The notes beneath the pieces were generated by a model, which was not told where the DNA came from, made no database searches, and was given only the letters and a program-made list of their open reading frames with translations. A stretch of DNA of 64,000 nt from Mycolicibacterium fluoranthenivorans (GTDB taxonomy: Bacteria; Actinomycetota; Actinomycetes; Mycobacteriales; Mycobacteriaceae), in the NCBI RefSeq assembly GCF_011758805.1, contig NZ_JAANOW010000001.1, forward strand, positions 1,922,001-1,986,000, read 5' to 3'. Positions 60,755-64,000 of the stretch are shown here, piece by piece; within the stretch, counting starts at the first letter, position 1; every line of letters begins with the position of its first letter. The position numbers and the translations under genes were made by a program.

Positions 60755-61648
60755 GTGCGTTTTGGCTTCCTCGTCAATGAGGTTCTGACCGGTTTTCGTC
60801 GCAACGTCACCATGACGGTGGCGATGATCCTGACGACGGCCATCTCCATCGGTCTGTTCGGTGGTGGTCTGCTGGTGGTGCTGTTGGCCGACCATTCCCG
60901 CACCATCTACCTGGACCGGGTCGAGAGCCAGGTCTTCCTCACCAACGACGTGTCGGCCAACGACCTGACCTGCGACTCGGATCCGTGCAAGGCGCTGCGC
61001 GCCCAGATCGAGGCGCGCGACGACGTCAAGTCGGTGCGGTTCCTGAACAGGGACCAGGCTTACGACGACGCGATCAGGAAGTTCCCGCAGTACAAGGACG
61101 TCGCCGGCAAGGACGCGTTCCCGGCATCGTTCATCGTCAAGCTCGACAACCCCGAGCAGCACAAGGACTTCGACGTCGCCATGCAGGGCCAGCCCGGTGT
61201 GCTCAACGTGCTCAACCAGAAGGACCTGATCGACCGGCTGTTCGCCGTGCTCGACGGGATCAGCAGTGTCGCGTTCGCGGTCGCGCTGGTGCAGGCCGTC
61301 GGTGCGGTGCTGCTGATCGCCAACATGGTTCAGGTCGCGGCGTACACCCGGCGCACCGAGATCGGCATCATGCGACTCGTCGGCGCCACCCGCTGGTACA
61401 CCCAGTTGCCGTTCCTCGTCGAGGCGATGCTGGCCGCGCTGATCGGTGTGGTGCTCGCGATCCTCGGCCTGGTCGTGGTGCGGGCATTGTTCCTGGACAA
61501 GGCGCTGAGCCAGTTCACGCAGGCTAATTTGATTGCGCCCATCGACTACGCTGACATTTTCTACATCACCCCCGCCCTGCTATTCGTCGGCGTGGCGATG
61601 GCGGGGCTCACGTCCTACGTCACGTTGCGCCTGTACGTCCGAAGATAG
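60755..61648 (+). CDS. ftsX: Cell division protein FtsX
   Basis: 297-residue membrane partner of FtsE. Four hydrophobic segments: [20 protein letters not shown] near the N-terminus and three in the last 130 residues ([60 protein letters not shown]). Between the first two is the extracellular domain of about 120 residues with two Cys (CDSDPC) that binds the hydrolase activator. GTG start abuts the ftsE stop. Length matches M. tuberculosis FtsX. Confidence 0.96.
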   Translation: MRFGFLVNEVLTGFRRNVTMTVAMILTTAISIGLFGGGLLVVLLADHSRTIYLDRVESQVFLTNDVSANDLTCDSDPCKALRAQIEARDDVKSVRFLNRDQAYDDAIRKFPQYKDVAGKDAFPASFIVKLDNPEQHKDFDVAMQGQPGVLNVLNQKDLIDRLFAVLDGISSVAFAVALVQAVGAVLLIANMVQVAAYTRRTEIGIMRLVGATRWYTQLPFLVEAMLAALIGVVLAILGLVVVRALFLDKALSQFTQANLIAPIDYADIFYITPALLFVGVAMAGLTSYVTLRLYVRR

Positions 61649-61650
61649 AG

Positions 61651-62145
61651 ATGTCCAAGAAAACCACCAAGCCCGACAAGGCCAACAACCAGGTTGTTGC
61701 GACCAATCGCAAAGCCCGGCACAACTATTCGATTCTGGATGTGTACGAGGCCGGGGTGGTGCTGGTGGGTACCGAGGTGAAGAGCCTGCGCGAAGGTCAG
61801 GCCTCGCTGGTCGATGCGTTCGCCACCATCGACGACGGCGAGATCTGGCTGCGCAACCTGCACATCGCCGAGTATCACCACGGCACCTGGACCAACCACG
61901 CGCCGCGGCGCAATCGCAAACTGCTGCTGCACCGGCGTGAGATCGACAACCTGGTCGGCAAGATCCGCGACGGCAACCTGACTCTGGTGCCGCTGTCGCT
62001 GTACTTCACCGACGGCAAGGTGAAGGTGGAGCTCGCGCTGGCCCGCGGTAAAGAGGCCCACGACAAACGTCAGGATCTGGCCAAACGCGACGCGCAGCGT
62101 GAGATCACCCGCGAGTTGGGCCGGCGCAACAAGGGCATGCGCTGA
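61651..62145 (+). CDS. smpB: SsrA-binding protein SmpB
   Basis: 164-residue partner of tmRNA in trans-translation. Conserved parts: [79 protein letters not shown] and the basic C-terminal tail ending RNKGMR. ATG starts 2 nt after ftsX, so it belongs to the same operon. The tmRNA gene ssrA is not beside it here. Confidence 0.97.
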   Translation: MSKKTTKPDKANNQVVATNRKARHNYSILDVYEAGVVLVGTEVKSLREGQASLVDAFATIDDGEIWLRNLHIAEYHHGTWTNHAPRRNRKLLLHRREIDNLVGKIRDGNLTLVPLSLYFTDGKVKVELALARGKEAHDKRQDLAKRDAQREITRELGRRNKGMR

Positions 62146-62153
62146 TCGGCGTA

Positions 62154-62987
62154 GTGCTCGCGCTGGTCTCGGCCGCCGGGTACGGCGTGAGCGATTTCGT
62201 CGGGGGTATCGCCTCGCGCCGGGTCGCCGCGCTGCGCGTGGTGATCGTGTCCTACCCGCTGGCGATGGTGCTGCTGAGCGTGCTGGCGCTGTTCGTCGAC
62301 GGGCACGTGACGGGCCCTGCGGTGTGGTGGGGTCTGCTGTGCGGGTTCTGCCAGGCATTCGGGGTGTGGTGGTTCTACGCCGCGCTGGGTTCGGGCCCGA
62401 TCTCGGTGGTGTCCCCGCTGACCGCGATCCTGGTGGCCGGCGTCCCGGTCGGCTTCGGCGTGCTGATGGGCGAGCGCCCCAGCGCGGTGGCCCTCGCCGG
62501 GATCGCGGTGGCCCTGGTGGCGGTGGTGCTGGTGTCCCGCGGTGTGAGCGATGAGGATGTCACCGAACACCGGTTCACCACCAAGGTGGCATGGTTGACG
62601 GTCGGGTCCGGCCTGGCCTTCGGGCTGAACTTCGTGGTGATCAACGAGGCCCCGCACGACGCCGGGTTATGGCCGCTGGTGTTCGCGCGGATCGCCGCCT
62701 CGGTGATGGTGGTGCTGATCGCCCTGGTCGCCGGGCAACTGCGGGTGCCGACCGGGGTGCCGCTGTGGCTGGCGCTGTCGGCCGGTGTGCTGGATACCGT
62801 CGCCAACATCGCCATGCTGTGGGCTTTACAGAACTCCCTGCTGTCGTTGACCGGGGTGCTCATCTCGCTGTATCCGGCGGGCACCGTCGCGCTGGCGCTG
62901 CTGGTGCTCAAGGAGAAGGTGACGCGCTGGCAGGTGGTCGGGATGGTCGCCGCGCTGGCCGCGGTCGCCATGATCGCCGGCGGCTAA
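62154..62987 (+). CDS. EamA/DMT superfamily transporter
   Basis: 277 residues with ten hydrophobic segments in two EamA repeats of about 130 residues (ALVSAAGYGVSDFVGGIASR start of repeat 1; KVAWLTVGSGLAFGLNFVVI start of repeat 2). Typical segments: SGPISVVSPLTAILVAGVPV and SLTGVLISLYPAGTVALALL, each near the end of a repeat. It exports or imports small metabolites; cargo unknown. GTG 62154 is used, 8 nt after smpB. Confidence 0.84.
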   Translation: MLALVSAAGYGVSDFVGGIASRRVAALRVVIVSYPLAMVLLSVLALFVDGHVTGPAVWWGLLCGFCQAFGVWWFYAALGSGPISVVSPLTAILVAGVPVGFGVLMGERPSAVALAGIAVALVAVVLVSRGVSDEDVTEHRFTTKVAWLTVGSGLAFGLNFVVINEAPHDAGLWPLVFARIAASVMVVLIALVAGQLRVPTGVPLWLALSAGVLDTVANIAMLWALQNSLLSLTGVLISLYPAGTVALALLVLKEKVTRWQVVGMVAALAAVAMIAGG

Positions 62988-63053
62988 CCGCCGCGACCGT
63001 GCGTGTTTGCACACCGACACGCCGCGAAAACCGGCATTCAGCGCACCCTCGCG
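62978..63053. repeat. Intergenic hairpin block between EamA and the ABC gene
   Basis: CGGCGG-CTAA-CCGCCG (62978-62993) spans the EamA stop. CCGCGA (62991-62996) and TCGCGG (63048-63053) bound a further fold with inner GCGTGT (63001-63006) and ACACGC (63017-63022). The CCGCGA/TCGCGG arms are the same as in the DUF559-flanking hairpin. It may act as a terminator for both convergent genes. Confidence 0.45.
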
Positions 63054-63054
63054 G

Positions 63055-64000
63055 CTAGCGAGCGCGACACAACCGCCACCGCGCGATACCGGCGAACCCG
63101 ATCGCCAGCACCCCGAGCATGACCATGTCGAACCACCACGCGCTGGCGGTGTGCTGCCAGTGCCCGTCTTGGGCGATCCCGACCACCGAGTTGCTCAGAT
63201 CCGAGGTCGAGGCCGTCGCCGAGAAGCCCCAGCGGGCCGGGGTCAGCGAGGCGAGCACCGACAGCGCCGGCCGGCCCGTCACGGGGATGAACCCACCGGC
63301 CAGCACCAGTTGCGCGGTCAGGGTCACCGCCAGCAACGGCATCACCTGATCGGCCGTGCGGGCCAGCGCCGAGATGGCCAGGCCGAGGATCGCGGCGACC
63401 AGACCCGCGGCCGCGACACCGACGATGAGCTCGAGCAGCGGGTTGCCCAGCGCCGACGCGCCGGCCGGTCCCGGCTTGCCGAGGCGGACGATCAGCACCA
63501 GCGCCACCGACTGCGCGACGGCGACCGCGCCGAACACGGCAATCTTGGCCAGCAGGTAGGCGGTCGTCGACAGCCCGGCCGCCTGCTCGCGGCGGAACGG
63601 GGCCCGCTCGTTGGTCAGGTCGCGCACCGTCAGCGTGACGCCCATCAGGATGGCGGCGAAGTTGGTCAGGGCGATCACCTGCTTGGCTTCGAACGGCGCC
63701 GACGCGGCCGCGCTCAGAAATCCGGCATGCCCGGACACCGTCAGCGGCAAGATCCCGACGAGCAGCGGTAGCACGGCCAGCAGGGCCAAGGGACCGCGGT
63801 CGGCGAGCAGCAGCCGCAACTGGCGGCGGGCCAGGATGAAGAACTGATCTGTCGGCGTGACCTTTTCGGGCAACGGCGTGGGTGCGAGGGTGATCAGACG
63901 CAGCCGGGGCGGCGGGCTGGACGCCCAGCGGCGGTCCAGGTAACGCCGTTGCGCCCCTTCGGGATCGGCGCACAGGCCGGCGAAGATCTCGGCCCAGTCG
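63055..64000 (-). CDS. ABC-2 type transporter membrane domain, 5' end beyond window
   Basis: The frame stays open from 63057 to the right edge, so only the C-terminal 314 residues are seen. The first part (WAEIFAGLCADPEGAQRRYL) looks like the linker after an ABCG-type ATPase domain; then about six hydrophobic helices of an ABC-2 permease (LLADRGPLALLAVLPLLVGI, IALTNFAAILMGVTLTVRDL, VAAAGLVAAILGLAISALAR, VMPLLAVTLTAQLVLAGGFI, ASAWWFDMVMLGVLAIGFAG). This resembles mycobacterial FHA-ATPase-permease half transporters such as Rv1747. The TTG at 63873 is probably internal, not the true start. Function and cargo cannot be decided here. Confidence 0.82.
   Translation of the reverse strand, partial: DWAEIFAGLCADPEGAQRRYLDRRWASSPPPRLRLITLAPTPLPEKVTPTDQFFILARRQLRLLLADRGPLALLAVLPLLVGILPLTVSGHAGFLSAAASAPFEAKQVIALTNFAAILMGVTLTVRDLTNERAPFRREQAAGLSTTAYLLAKIAVFGAVAVAQSVALVLIVRLGKPGPAGASALGNPLLELIVGVAAAGLVAAILGLAISALARTADQVMPLLAVTLTAQLVLAGGFIPVTGRPALSVLASLTPARWGFSATASTSDLSNSVVGIAQDGHWQHTASAWWFDMVMLGVLAIGFAGIARWRLCRAR

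Noticed and set aside
62146-62153. tmRNA gene ssrA next to smpB
   Set aside because: Only 8 nt separate smpB from the EamA gene, and nothing resembling the tmRNA ends or tag frame is seen nearby.
63055-63873. Complete 272-residue ABC permease starting at TTG 63873
   Set aside because: The frame stays open to the window edge and encodes a linker typical of ATPase-permease fusions, so the gene is treated as partial.

Overview
The window is high-GC actinobacterial DNA from a Mycobacterium/Mycolicibacterium-type chromosome, probably a rapid grower. The evidence is an antigen 85 mycolyltransferase, the mycobactin acyl ligase MbtM, F420-dependent oxidoreductases, many acyl-CoA dehydrogenases, likely leaderless transcripts, and a gene content that follows M. 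tuberculosis Rv3100-Rv3158 (smpB-ftsX-ftsE-prfB-fprA, hisN, fadE24-fadE23, an Rv3143-like receiver protein, nuoA-N). The block is opened by many lineage-specific catabolic genes. No tRNA, rRNA, CRISPR array or transposase was seen. No stretch longer than about 300 bases lacks a gene; the largest gap (47883-48113) is a divergent promoter region.

Layout. 1-5.3 kb: a carbohydrate ABC importer (binding protein cut by the window edge, two permeases, ATPase), a short-chain dehydrogenase and a BtpA-family barrel protein. 5.4-8.7 kb: mbtM without its usual mycobactin neighbours, then a CocE/NonD hydrolase. 8.7-17.4 kb: single enzymes in mixed orientation: FadB4-like quinone reductase, zinc alcohol dehydrogenase, alpha/beta hydrolase, amine-oxidase-type flavoprotein, F420 enzyme, Baeyer-Villiger-type monooxygenase, Mug DNA glycosylase, AraC regulator, DUF4345 protein. 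17.4-21.4 kb: a CrtC-like protein and a phosphotransferase, divergent from a TetR gene with a palindromic operator, then an HSL-type esterase.

21.4-36.5 kb (minus strand): the complete 14-subunit complex I operon nuoA-N, nearly all start/stop coupled, with a CRP-like box before nuoA. 36.6-45.5 kb, same strand: an Rv3143-like receiver protein, YceI, a SnoaL-like protein, then DUF6285, phosphotransferase and acyl-CoA dehydrogenase genes resembling the LvaB/LvaA/LvaC 4-hydroxyacyl-CoA module, a TetR gene, an HMG-CoA lyase-like enzyme, a CoA-transferase, an alpha/beta hydrolase and a homogentisate dioxygenase-like enzyme. 45.7-47.9 kb: a short azoreductase-like protein, an acyl-CoA-dehydrogenase-fold enzyme and a TetR gene with an operator.

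48.1-54.5 kb: antigen 85 ending in a very strong terminator, a FAD oxidoreductase, fadE24-fadE23 behind a 20-bp palindrome, hisN and a small membrane protein. 54.5-55.5 kb: an AbiEi-like/DUF559 nuclease gene bounded by outward-facing related hairpins, a possible undescribed mobile or selfish unit. 55.5-64 kb: PPOX F420 protein, fprA, prfB, an MscS channel, a Pro/Thr-rich membrane protein, ftsE, ftsX, smpB, an EamA transporter, and the 3' end of an ABC transporter running off the window. A short GC-rich repeat with core GAGCGAAGCGAC occurs inside coding sequence at four loci, once as an in-frame 3 x 30-bp tandem array.
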